A stretch of 15,732 nt of DNA from JAIRQK01 sp047974135. Its GTDB lineage: Bacteria > Campylobacterota > Campylobacteria > Campylobacterales > Campylobacteraceae. Under the pieces are notes generated by a model that saw only the letters and a program-made list of their open reading frames with translations, did not search any database and was not told the origin of the DNA. Positions 7,255 to 15,078 of this stretch are shown here, in pieces. Location of the stretch: positions 1 through 15,732 of the forward strand of contig JBKECC010000022.1 of NCBI GenBank assembly GCA_047974135.1. The letters run 5' to 3'. Position numbers and translations under genes: made by a program. Numbering within the stretch: position 1 is the first letter of the stretch; every line of letters starts with the position of its first letter.

Positions 7255-9102
7255 TTACTTGAAAACAGAATCAAGTTTAACTTTTAATGCTCTGTAACCT
7301 ATTGTATTACTATTTACAAATTTAATTTCTAATAATGGTGTTTTTGTGCCATACTTAAATTCATGCAAATAAGGAATAAGTTCAGCCTTTCCTGTTCTAA
7401 ATGCTTTAACATCCCCAAGACCAGCTGTTGCACTATAAACCATCATAGAGTCAGTTTCTGGTTGGTACTCTGTAACGGAAGTGATTGGACTAAACCACTC
7501 AAATCCTCTCTCTTTACCAAATTCCCAGATTTGCTCCACAGTCATAGCTTTTTCATCAACAACGTATTCAACAGCACGAGAGTATTTCATATTTACAAGA
7601 GCTGGTTGTTCCATACCTCTTGAATCTCCGTTATCAAAAGAGCTCATATGTATTTTGCCTGGTTTTGATTTTTCAGGGATTACATAAGAAGTATGTTGTG
7701 TCCATGTCCAGTCAAATCCACCTTGTGGATTTAAGTAACCAGGGCAAACTGAACCAGTTGTACCACAATCAATTTTTTTACCTTTACTATCAACTGGTGT
7801 TAAAACTTTTTTAGCAAGTTCACCGCTCCAACCCTCTGGACTACTTAGTATCCATTTTACTTTTTTATCTCTGCCGATTTTAATATTTGCACTTTGATGA
7901 CGAGATGAAATAATAATAGAATCATCGGTTGCATCGTAATTTACTGAGTTTACATGTACCCAGTTTCTACCAGCACCAACTCCTGCAACATCGCCCCAAG
8001 GAGCATTTGCATCTTCAAGTTCTTCTTTTGATTTTGTTTGTCCAGCCTGATCAGCATCAATATTTAGACAAACTGCACCTTGATCCATTGCTAACATATT
8101 TTGGTCTCTATATGGATCTAAGATTTCCATCAAATTCCATTCATCTAGAACATTACCCTCTTTATCTAACTCAATGATAACATCTCTTACTGTTCTTACA
8201 TTTTTTCCATCTTTTCTTTTATAGTCAGATGAAGCAGCGCGAACTAAATAGGTTCCTTTTGGAGTCTCTTCTAAGTGGTGACTAAAATCTATATATGATC
8301 TAGGTAACAATCTATCAAATATCTTTCTACCCATCAAATCATATTTTTTATATGATTGTCCCAGACCCCACATGATTGCACCATCTTCTGTTTGGTCAAA
8401 TCCCATGAAGTTACCTTTTTTGTTGATATCATTAGGATCTCTAAATTTACTTGTATCAAGGTACCATCTGATATCTCCGTTTGTATCTATAATCCAAACA
8501 TAAGTTTCGAAATCCCATTCTATAGCACCACCTACTGGATTATTCCATACAACTTGACCAGCATTTGGTAGTACTGAGGAGAAATGGCTCATGAGATAAA
8601 AGTTATTTTTTACACTTTTATCTGCTGGTATAACAACTTCAGCTGTAGGAAGTGCTTGTTTTTGTCCAGTTCCTGAGCCAAATGTTGAAACTGGTGGAGC
8701 ATAAATTGTATAACTCTCTTTTACTTCTTTTGCCTTATTTAACTCTCCACCAAAAGATTTTTTATATGAAACTTCAACTTTGTTTTGATAGTCTGGATAA
8801 AGACCCCATACAGGAATACCACCATGTTGTAATGCTTTGTTGTTTGAAACTTTATAGGTTATATCAAGTCCTTTAGCACCTTTACCTTTAACTGTAACAG
8901 TTATATCTGTTAACTTATATCCACCATTGTTTATAACAGCTGTAAGTGGAGCAATCCCATAAGGATTCATCAAAACAGCACCAATTTCTCCAATACCTCT
9001 ATACGTTTCAGGTCCGCTCATTTTTGCAAAACTGATAGCTGGGGCAATACTTATGATTAAACCAGCAACTAAAGCAGATGATAATATTTTTTTCATCTTC
9101 AT
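7255..9102 (-). CDS. assT: Periplasmic arylsulfate sulfotransferase
   Basis: PAPS-independent enzyme that moves sulfate between phenolic esters and phenols in the periplasm, 615 aa. Signal peptide at residues 1-26 (ends ISFA-KM). A beta-rich N-terminal domain (about 35-135) precedes a beta-propeller. Catalytic residues known from uropathogenic E. coli AssT have counterparts: His275/His276 (FSHHLEE), His383 (NWVHVNSVN), Arg401 (ISSRHQS) and His470 (WTWTQHTSY). The last corresponds to the His that is transiently sulfated. Cys446 and Cys453 (DCGTTGSVC) match the conserved disulfide near the active site. It is last in a minus-strand operon after dsbA and dsbI, 15 nt after dsbI, with AAGGAG 6 nt before the ATG. 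A second ATG two codons in (MKMKK) is less well spaced. The substrate in this organism is unknown. Confidence 0.93.
   Translation of the reverse strand: MKMKKILSSALVAGLIISIAPAISFAKMSGPETYRGIGEIGAVLMNPYGIAPLTAVINNGGYKLTDITVTVKGKGAKGLDITYKVSNNKALQHGGIPVWGLYPDYQNKVEVSYKKSFGGELNKAKEVKESYTIYAPPVSTFGSGTGQKQALPTAEVVIPADKSVKNNFYLMSHFSSVLPNAGQVVWNNPVGGAIEWDFETYVWIIDTNGDIRWYLDTSKFRDPNDINKKGNFMGFDQTEDGAIMWGLGQSYKKYDLMGRKIFDRLLPRSYIDFSHHLEETPKGTYLVRAASSDYKRKDGKNVRTVRDVIIELDKEGNVLDEWNLMEILDPYRDQNMLAMDQGAVCLNIDADQAGQTKSKEELEDANAPWGDVAGVGAGRNWVHVNSVNYDATDDSIIISSRHQSANIKIGRDKKVKWILSSPEGWSGELAKKVLTPVDSKGKKIDCGTTGSVCPGYLNPQGGFDWTWTQHTSYVIPEKSKPGKIHMSSFDNGDSRGMEQPALVNMKYSRAVEYVVDEKAMTVEQIWEFGKERGFEWFSPITSVTEYQPETDSMMVYSATAGLGDVKAFRTGKAELIPYLHEFKYGTKTPLLEIKFVNSNTIGYRALKVKLDSVFK
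7950..7959. repeat. Iterated palindrome, one-mismatch copy inside assT
   Basis: TTACATGTAC on the plus strand. In assT it reads Val-His-Val-Asn and covers the codon of the predicted catalytic His383. Confidence 0.5.
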
Positions 9103-9117
9103 TTTTAACTCCTTATA

Positions 9118-9777
9118 TTAAGATTTTTTTATATAGTTTTTAACTATCCAACAAATAAGCATTGCACTAAGTGCAATAAAACAAACGATATATGCTAATA
9201 GACAAGCTTGTGCCATATTCATAAAATGGTATTTTGGAATTAAATACCATCCCTCACTATAAAAATCCACAAGCCACTCTTGAAGTGAGCTAAGTATTGC
9301 GCCATCTGGAACTATTGGGTTATCGTAACCACAATCACCAGTTGGATTGAACCAATCTGGAAACCATACATCAAGTGGAAGATTAAAAGGAAAAGTTGGC
9401 TCAGCAGAGCAACCTTGCACTCCAAAAGGATCATCACTGTGAACTGCTTTATGTACAGCATTTAACTTTATGGAGTAACCTATACCTTGTATAATTCCCC
9501 AAAAAGCAAGCACATATCCTATAACTTTTAAAGCTATGTTTTTTGGATTTATAGCAGTGATAATCCCACCAAAAAACATGCAAAAAAAGGCAAATCTTAT
9601 ATATACACATTGCTCACAAGGTGCCATATACACATAATGTTGAAATATCGAATGAGCAACAAGTATTAAAGCTAAACTCACAAATGCCATCACAAGCCAC
9701 AAAAATCTCATGTCTTGCCACTTTGCGATTGTATTTATGGGAGAAGTTTTAAAATCATTCCATATATTTTTTAACAT
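9118..9777 (-). CDS. dsbI: DsbB/DsbI-family membrane disulfide oxidoreductase
   Basis: Inner-membrane quinone-dependent reoxidase for a DsbA partner, 219 aa, longer than E. coli DsbB (about 176). Four hydrophobic helices lie at about residues 24-44, 58-78, 82-102 and 187-212. The first periplasmic loop has the redox pair Cys54-Glu-Gln-Cys57 (APCEQCVYIRF). The second, long loop has Cys123 (QGCSAEP) and Cys149 (GDCGYDN), the pair that would exchange with DsbA. The CxxC-type first pair, the extra length and its position between dsbA and assT all fit the DsbI subgroup dedicated to aryl sulfotransferase. It starts 13 nt after dsbA with a GAGGGG ribosome-binding site. Confidence 0.92.
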   Translation of the reverse strand: MLKNIWNDFKTSPINTIAKWQDMRFLWLVMAFVSLALILVAHSIFQHYVYMAPCEQCVYIRFAFFCMFFGGIITAINPKNIALKVIGYVLAFWGIIQGIGYSIKLNAVHKAVHSDDPFGVQGCSAEPTFPFNLPLDVWFPDWFNPTGDCGYDNPIVPDGAILSSLQEWLVDFYSEGWYLIPKYHFMNMAQACLLAYIVCFIALSAMLICWIVKNYIKKS

Positions 9778-9790
9778 ATTAAACCCCTCT

Positions 9791-10444
9791 CTATTTAGCC
9801 GATAACTCTTTTACTAAATCAACCATTCCGTCAACCGAGCGAATTGATTTTGTATAGATTAAATACTTTCCATTTACAACAAATGCAGGTACACCTTGGA
9901 TTTTTGCAACCTCATAAGAAGCTTCCCAACTATTTACTAAGTCTTTAACTCTTTGATCATTTTTTAATTTATTGAATTCAGCTTCACTCATACCAGTTGC
10001 GTCAAGTCCGGTTTTTAAGAAACTTTGAGCTCCTGCATCCCATCTTTGTTTTTTGTCATGATAGTTTGTGTAGTACGACATCTTTGCTTTTTTAAATAGC
10101 GATTTGTCACTAAAAGTATCCGTTACACCGTTATCGGAATCTTTAACCAAAAGAACAGCAAAAAGCTCACTTGCTTCGGCTCCATACTTTCCTTTTGTTT
10201 TTAAATGAAATGGTAGGTATTTCATATTTCCTAATTTACTTACAACTGCTGGTGTTACGGACTTGTCATATTTATAACAAAATGGACAATCATAGCTATA
10301 AACTTTTATAAGCGTATTTTCAGCATTTGGGATTGGCTTGTCAAGCTTAACATAATCAACACCCTCACTAAATGCAAAAAGACTGGTACCAGCCAACAAA
10401 CAAACAGTAGCTACTACTTTTGAGATAATTTTTAATACTCTCAT
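9791..10444 (-). CDS. dsbA: DsbA/DsbL-like periplasmic thiol oxidase
   Basis: Exported thioredoxin-fold oxidase of 217 aa that inserts disulfides into periplasmic proteins. The signal peptide covers about residues 1-24 (KVVATVCLLAGTSLFAF). The active site is Cys53-Pro-Phe-Cys56 (YSYDCPFCYKYDKS), and the cis-proline loop is GVPAF with Pro186. A helical insertion lies between, at about residues 85-175. It heads the dsbA-dsbI-assT operon. AssT has the Cys446/Cys453 pair, so it is the obvious substrate, as DsbL is for AssT in uropathogenic E. coli. A general DsbA function cannot be excluded. It has an AAGGAG site 7 nt before the ATG. Confidence 0.92.
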   Translation of the reverse strand: MRVLKIISKVVATVCLLAGTSLFAFSEGVDYVKLDKPIPNAENTLIKVYSYDCPFCYKYDKSVTPAVVSKLGNMKYLPFHLKTKGKYGAEASELFAVLLVKDSDNGVTDTFSDKSLFKKAKMSYYTNYHDKKQRWDAGAQSFLKTGLDATGMSEAEFNKLKNDQRVKDLVNSWEASYEVAKIQGVPAFVVNGKYLIYTKSIRSVDGMVDLVKELSAK

Positions 10445-10575
10445 AATACTCTCCTTAATAAATCTTTATTTTTATAATATAATTCTACAAACACAGTAGA
10501 ACAAAAAAATAACACGGAACTTATTGTGTTGTTAAAGTAAATATTAAATTTTAAAATTAGCATGGAGTTTTTTAA
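10445..10575. promoter_or_regulatory. Divergent promoter region between dsbA and the sensor kinase
   Basis: 131-nt spacer. On the minus strand, TATATTATAA (about 10473-10482) is a plausible -10 for dsbA. Just upstream of it is the inverted repeat TTCTAC / GTAGAA with a 7-nt spacer (10483-10501), placed like an operator. A weaker AACAC / GTGTT repeat (10511-10530) lies nearer the kinase. The kinase has GGAG at 10564-10567, 8 nt before its ATG. A shared regulator acting on both directions would fit the arrangement, but this is inferred. Confidence 0.6.
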
Positions 10576-12576
10576 ATGACATTTTTTGGTAAAGTATGGA
10601 AGTTGCTTATAAGCTTTTTTTTGAAGAAAAACTATGCCTTCATTTTTTTATTAACAGCTCTTTTTTTATATTTGTTATTATCAGGATTTGAAATTATTAA
10701 AAAAGAGATTATTTATCTTGCTGAAAAAAAACAAGAAAGAATACTCGAAGAAACAAAGAGTAAGATTTATAATTGGACATATTTCTCAAGAACAAGTTTA
10801 GAGGGAAGTGCTAGTTTTATATCTAAAAGCGGGATATTTGAAAACAAAGACATGTTTATTTCGTTTTTAAATGAGACAAAGGCTGGTTTTAGAGATTTTG
10901 ACTTAATTCAAGTCATGCTTGAAGATAATAGAATTTTTATAGACGGAATTCCTGACTTTATATCTGAGACAAAAAACTTTAATCCAAATAGGCTAGCATG
11001 GTATGAAGATACAAAAAAAGAGAGAAAAACAACTATAACCATACTAGATTCACATGCTATATTGAAAGAACAAACTATGAACATTTGTTCACCAATATTA
11101 AAAGATGAAGTTTTTGTGGGCTCAATTTGTGGAGTTATAAAAGCATCAACAATCATAGAGAAGATAAAAAATTTATCTTTTCCTGAAGATATATATTTTT
11201 TTATAATCACAAAAAGAAACAAAATTGCTATGGAAACCAAAAATGAAGAGCTTGAAAAACATATAACAGAAAAGATAATTAATAGTGAAAGCTATAAAAC
11301 TATCCGAAACAACTCTATTTTAAAATATGATTTCAATGATGAACTTATAAGCATAACTCCTCTTGGGATTTTTGATTGGAATGTAGGAATTGGCATGAAA
11401 AAAGATGATTTAGTAAGAGGCCCAAATACCATACTTCGTCAAGGTATTATCATACTTGCTGCTTTTTTTATTCTAATAATTGTTGCAAATTTTATACATG
11501 AGTATGTTTATAATATCTTAAATAAAAAATACCATAAAGTCTCTAGCCTTATTAAGATATGGATCCAAGAGAGCACAAGAGGGATCGTTGTTGTAGATAA
11601 AGAACAAGAAATTTCATTTTTAAACAATACGGCAAAAAACTTTTTAAAAAAGATTGATAATTCTAGCGAAAGTTTAAGAAGTAAGTTTAGTAATATTTTA
11701 AAACAGTCAAATGAGGTAGAAATAGTCATTAAAATAGATAAAAACTTTTTTAAAATTCGAACAAATATACTTCAAGTCGATAACGTTTATGAAGGCATGG
11801 TTGTGATAATAGAAGACATAACAAAAGATATTTTATTAGAGCAAAAAGAGAGGGATTATAATTATATACTTATGCATCAAGGCAAAATGATGGAGATGGG
11901 AGATTTGGTTGTTGGCATTAATCATCAGTTAAAACAGCCACTAAATGGACTTAGTATCTTGATGAGTAATCTTTTGCAACAACATCAAAATGGTTTACTT
12001 GATGATAAGACATTTTTAAAAAATATAGAACTTTGCCAAAAAAATATATTTGTTATGAATGATACTATCGACCTATATAAAAATTACTATAAAAATAGTT
12101 TTGATATCACAGAGTTTAGTCTAAAAGGTTGTGTACAAAGCATAAAAGAGATACTTGATACAAAGATAAAAAGAAATAATATTATTTTAGAGATGAGTGT
12201 TGATTCTGCCTTACATGTAAAGAGTGTTGAAAACATTGTGCAACAAATACTTTTAGTGCTTATACAAAATGCCATTGATGAGAGTGTTCACACAACAAAA
12301 AAAAATATACATGTAAACGTAAAAGAAGAGGATGAATATATAAAGATAGAAGTTATTGACTTTGGACTTGGAGTCGATGAAAAGCTATCCAAAAAACTTT
12401 TTGAAAGACCTATAAAAACTGAAAAACTTCATGGCACAGGATTTGGACTCTACTTTGCAAATAAGATAGCAGCAAAAAATATAGATGGTAAGATTTTTAT
12501 AGAAAGTTACAAAAATCCAACTATCTTTGTTTTAAAATTTAGAAGATTTTTAGAACAAAAAGAAGAAGAGGGTTAG
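10576..12576 (+). CDS. Membrane sensor histidine kinase with extracytoplasmic Cache-like domain
   Basis: Inner-membrane two-component sensor, 666 aa. TM1 is at about residues 19-40 and TM2 at about 286-306. They enclose a periplasmic domain of some 240 residues that looks like a double Cache sensor (RLAWYEDTKK, then a segment ending VGSICGVI, and GIFDWNVGIGM). A PAS-like domain follows (about 325-415: TRGIVVVDKEQEISFLNNTAKNF). The dimerisation domain has phosphoacceptor His450 in NHQLKQPLNGL; related Campylobacterota kinases usually have HQWRQPLN, so this is a mild variant. The ATPase domain has the N box with Asn565 (IQNAIDE), the DFGLGVD box at 595-601 and the GTGFGLYFA box at 620-628. It converges on the ABC operon and diverges from dsbA. 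The likely partner is the regulator at 6520. The ligand is unknown; arylsulfate or a related small molecule is a guess from context. Confidence 0.92.
   Translation: MTFFGKVWKLLISFFLKKNYAFIFLLTALFLYLLLSGFEIIKKEIIYLAEKKQERILEETKSKIYNWTYFSRTSLEGSASFISKSGIFENKDMFISFLNETKAGFRDFDLIQVMLEDNRIFIDGIPDFISETKNFNPNRLAWYEDTKKERKTTITILDSHAILKEQTMNICSPILKDEVFVGSICGVIKASTIIEKIKNLSFPEDIYFFIITKRNKIAMETKNEELEKHITEKIINSESYKTIRNNSILKYDFNDELISITPLGIFDWNVGIGMKKDDLVRGPNTILRQGIIILAAFFILIIVANFIHEYVYNILNKKYHKVSSLIKIWIQESTRGIVVVDKEQEISFLNNTAKNFLKKIDNSSESLRSKFSNILKQSNEVEIVIKIDKNFFKIRTNILQVDNVYEGMVVIIEDITKDILLEQKERDYNYILMHQGKMMEMGDLVVGINHQLKQPLNGLSILMSNLLQQHQNGLLDDKTFLKNIELCQKNIFVMNDTIDLYKNYYKNSFDITEFSLKGCVQSIKEILDTKIKRNNIILEMSVDSALHVKSVENIVQQILLVLIQNAIDESVHTTKKNIHVNVKEEDEYIKIEVIDFGLGVDEKLSKKLFERPIKTEKLHGTGFGLYFANKIAAKNIDGKIFIESYKNPTIFVLKFRRFLEQKEEEG
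12211..12220. repeat. Iterated palindrome TTACATGTAA inside the kinase gene
   Basis: Exact copy read as Leu-His-Val-Lys, just before the N box. Confidence 0.75.
12307..12316. repeat. Iterated palindrome, one-mismatch copy inside the kinase gene
   Basis: ATACATGTAA, read as Ile-His-Val-Asn, 96 nt after the exact copy in the same gene. Confidence 0.5.
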
Positions 12577-12584
12577 CTAAAAAT

Positions 12585-12613
12585 GTTTACATGTAAGTTT
12601 TTTACATGTAAAC
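12585..12613. terminator. Inverted pair of TTACATGTAA palindromes at the kinase/ABC convergent junction
   Basis: GTTTACATGTAA (12585-12596) and its exact reverse complement (12602-12613) are separated by 5 nt (GTTTT). They can form a 12-bp stem; each arm is itself palindromic and could also fold alone. The pair fills nearly the whole 36-nt gap between two convergent genes, and its last base is part of the ATPase stop codon. A bidirectional terminator is plausible, although the stem is AT-rich and lacks a long U-tract. Confidence 0.65.
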
Positions 12614-13365
12614 TAAATATCGTGCAAGTTTTTAAATATCTCATATATATCATGTCTTGCTTTTTCGTACTCTTTGCTTGTTCTGTTCCTTGGATGAGGT
12701 ATTTTAATGGGTACGATAGATTCAACTCTTCCAGGACTTGGAGCCATTATGACAACTTTGTCAGCCAAAAAAACAGCTTCATCGATATCGTGAGTTACAA
12801 ATACAATGGTAGGTTTACTTGTCTTACAAATTTTTAGTAACTCTTCTTGAAGTTTAAATCTTGTAAATGCATCAAGTGCACCAAAAGGCTCATCCATAAA
12901 CAGTACCGATGGCTTAACAGCTAAAGCACGTGCGATGGAGACTCTTTGTTTCATTCCACCACTTAAACTTGATATGGATTTTTCTGCATCGCCGTTTAAC
13001 CCAACAAGTTTGAGATATTTTCTTGCTTCCTCTTTAGCCTCTTTTTTTGGTATATTTTGACACTCTAAGCCAAATGCAACATTTTCTAGTGCACTTTTCC
13101 AAGGAAACAAGCCATAATCTTGAAAAATAGTAATTCTTTTATTGTTTGGTTTTGTAACCTTTTGTTCATCTATATAAATTTCGCCAGTTGTAGGAGGAAA
13201 AAATCCTGCAAGCATATTTAGTAGTGTAGTTTTTCCACAACCAGAAGGACCAATTAAGCAGATAAACTCTCCATCATTTATAGTTAATGATGTTTTTTTA
13301 AGAGCCAAGGTAAAGCCTTTTTGCACATCAAATGTTTTTGATACATCTCTTATCTCTATACTCAA
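12613..13365 (-). CDS. ABC importer ATPase, nitrate/sulfonate/taurine family
   Basis: Cytoplasmic ATPase of a substrate-binding-protein-dependent importer, 250 aa from the start chosen here. Walker A GPSGCGKTT (39-47), Q-loop FQDYGLFPW (Gln82), signature LSGGMKQR (about 134-141), Walker B VLFMDEPFGALD (Asp158, Glu159) and H-loop THD (His192). These match the SsuB/TauB/NrtD group. The start is ambiguous: GTG at 13374 lacks a good ribosome-binding site. TTG at 13365 has AGGTGGGG about 6 nt upstream and overlaps the permease stop as TTGA, the usual coupling arrangement, so it is preferred. It is the last gene of the three-gene operon. The substrate cannot be read from the ATPase. Confidence 0.93.
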   Translation of the reverse strand: MSIEIRDVSKTFDVQKGFTLALKKTSLTINDGEFICLIGPSGCGKTTLLNMLAGFFPPTTGEIYIDEQKVTKPNNKRITIFQDYGLFPWKSALENVAFGLECQNIPKKEAKEEARKYLKLVGLNGDAEKSISSLSGGMKQRVSIARALAVKPSVLFMDEPFGALDAFTRFKLQEELLKICKTSKPTIVFVTHDIDEAVFLADKVVIMAPSPGRVESIVPIKIPHPRNRTSKEYEKARHDIYEIFKNLHDI

Positions 13366-14102
13366 GCGCCCCACCTATTTTTTACCATTTTTTCAAAATA
13401 CTTCATAACTATATTCATAACTAAACCAGTTAATCCAATGAGAACCATTCCAAGTATTATCAAATCAACTCTTAGCATATTTCTTGCATCAACTATAATG
13501 TATCCAAGTCCGCTTTGAGCTCCAAGCATCTCTCCAGCAACTAAATTTATCCAAGCGATACCCATCGCTAAGTTTAACCCCATCACTATATGAGGAAAGG
13601 CAGCAGGAACGATAACACTAAAAAATGTTTTTATCTCACTTGCTCCAAAGTTTTCTGAAACTTTTAAATACACTTTATCAACATTTCTAACTCCAGCGAT
13701 AGTTGAGAGAAGTACAGGGAAAAATGTAGCTATGATGATGATAAAAATAGCTGGATTGTCACCAATACCAAACCATAAAACAGCAAGTGGAAACCAAGCT
13801 ATAGGTGAAATTGGTCTTAAAATCTGGATAAGCATATCACAAAATGAAAATAAGGTTGTGTAGCGTCCTAGTAAAAGTCCAAGTACTATACCGCCAATAG
13901 CTCCAATAAAATAAGCTATGAAAAACCTCTTCATACTTGCTAAAAAATGAGCCACTAAAACCCCATCTTCTATAAGCTCTTTAGCGGCTTTATATATATC
14001 AAGTGGTGGAGGAAGTTGATCAGCGCTATATCTACTTGAGAGATACTGCCAACCAACTAAAAATATAGCAACGCCTATAAAAGAAAAAAAGAGATTACGC
14101 AT
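13362..14102 (-). CDS. ABC importer permease, NrtB/SsuC/TauC family
   Basis: Inner-membrane permease, 246 aa, with about six hydrophobic helices (roughly 5-20, 60-82, 90-112, 116-136, 168-190, 212-232). The cytoplasmic EAA loop that docks on the ATPase is at about residues 149-170 (SENFGASEIKTFFSVIVPAA). The segment RPISPIAWFPLAVLWFGIGD (96-115) is typical of nitrate/sulfonate/taurine/bicarbonate permeases. Its ATG overlaps the end of the binding-protein gene by 8 nt (ATGCGTAA), and its stop overlaps the ATPase TTG start, so the operon is tightly coupled. The family call is solid; the substrate is open. Confidence 0.92.
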   Translation of the reverse strand: MRNLFFSFIGVAIFLVGWQYLSSRYSADQLPPPLDIYKAAKELIEDGVLVAHFLASMKRFFIAYFIGAIGGIVLGLLLGRYTTLFSFCDMLIQILRPISPIAWFPLAVLWFGIGDNPAIFIIIIATFFPVLLSTIAGVRNVDKVYLKVSENFGASEIKTFFSVIVPAAFPHIVMGLNLAMGIAWINLVAGEMLGAQSGLGYIIVDARNMLRVDLIILGMVLIGLTGLVMNIVMKYFEKMVKNRWGA

Positions 14103-15078
14103 TTTTCCCTGTTAAAGCTTTATATGCATTTTGTGCAAATGAGTTATCAAGATACTGCGTTTCATCTATTCTTGCTTTTGTAACGCCATAATTTATCATA
14201 TAGTCTTGGGTAATATCAAAATCATTTTTTGTGATGATTAAATCGTTATAATTTACTATGTTTTTTGGTGATTCTATAACAAACTCGATAATTTCAGGCT
14301 TTTGTCCTAAAAACTTTCTTGATAAAACAGAGGCTTCAAGAGGATTTTTTTCTATATAACTTGCTGTTTTGATAAAACCAGTAACCAACTCTTGAACGGC
14401 ATCTTTATGATTTGCTATAACTTCTTCACGCATGTTGAGTATGCAGCAGATGTGGTTACTCCAAATCTCACCTGTGTACATCAAAGGCTTTCCAACTTTT
14501 TGTGCCATCGCTTGAGCCCCAAAAGGTTCAGCGACTATAAAAGCATCAATTTTTCCATTTGCTAAAGCACTTACCATTTCAGGCGGAGCCATGTCTATGA
14601 GCTTTACCTCTGTGTCTGGGTTTATGCCATTGTCTTTTAAAACTTTTTGAATTAGTGCAAAGTGCAAGGAAAATCTACTTGGAACTGCTATATTTTTTCC
14701 TTTTAAATCACTAACTTTGTTTATCTCGTCCGTATTTTTTACTGTTATAACAGAACCGTTTCTGTGTCCTGCCATCAAACCTTTTACAGGGACATTTTGA
14801 AGTTTTAGTTGAATGCTTATATGTGAAAGCAAAAACGCTCCATCAATCGCACCAGCACGAATGGCTTCAACGATATCTGGCCAAGCAGAAAATTTTACAG
14901 GTTCAAACTCAACATTTTGATAAGCTTCTAAGCCTTTTGCTATGATTGTTAAGTGATCAGTTATAGGGATATATCCAACTTTGATTTTTGGTTTTGCATT
15001 TTGTGCAAATGTTTGCATTGGTGAAATCGCAACGCTTGCTCCAATGGCTGTTGTTTTAAGAAATGAGCGTCTATTCAT
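14095..15078 (-). CDS. Tat-exported substrate-binding protein of the ABC importer (NMT1/NrtA/SsuA-like)
   Basis: Periplasmic binding protein, 327 aa. It starts at the ATG giving MNRRSFLK, a classic twin-arginine motif (Arg3-Arg4, S/T-RRxFLK) with a hydrophobic stretch to about residue 25 (TFAQ-NA). AAGGAAA lies about 7 nt upstream of this ATG. A longer frame beginning at TTG 15099 would swallow that site and is rejected. The mature protein begins KIKVGYIPITDHLTIIAKGL, then FSAWPDIVEAIRAGAIDGAFLL and GHRNGSVITV. This is the two-lobed fold of nitrate/bicarbonate/sulfonate binding proteins (NrtA/CmpA/SsuA). Tat export suggests that it folds before export. Given the assT locus nearby, a sulfonate or sulfate ester is a reasonable guess, but nitrate, taurine and others remain possible. 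Confidence 0.9.
   Translation of the reverse strand: MNRRSFLKTTAIGASVAISPMQTFAQNAKPKIKVGYIPITDHLTIIAKGLEAYQNVEFEPVKFSAWPDIVEAIRAGAIDGAFLLSHISIQLKLQNVPVKGLMAGHRNGSVITVKNTDEINKVSDLKGKNIAVPSRFSLHFALIQKVLKDNGINPDTEVKLIDMAPPEMVSALANGKIDAFIVAEPFGAQAMAQKVGKPLMYTGEIWSNHICCILNMREEVIANHKDAVQELVTGFIKTASYIEKNPLEASVLSRKFLGQKPEIIEFVIESPKNIVNYNDLIITKNDFDITQDYMINYGVTKARIDETQYLDNSFAQNAYKALTGKNA

Noticed and set aside
10511..10530. AACAC-N10-GTGTT inverted repeat before the kinase
   Set aside because: Arms of only 5 bp with a long spacer; likely chance, so noted only within the spacer entry.
10850..10855. ACATGT in the kinase gene as a further copy of the iterated palindrome
   Set aside because: Only the central 6 bp match (flanks AG and TT), so it falls outside the one-mismatch limit used.
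10576..12576. Sensor kinase as the CusS partner for the copper operon
   Set aside because: Its periplasmic domain looks Cache-like and lacks an evident Met/His metal site. It is 5.5 kb away and next to the sulfotransferase and importer genes.
12583..12837. Plus-strand frame of 84 codons starting in the palindrome pair
   Set aside because: It overlaps the 3' end of the ABC ATPase on the other strand. Its start lies in the inverted repeat and the protein has no family features.
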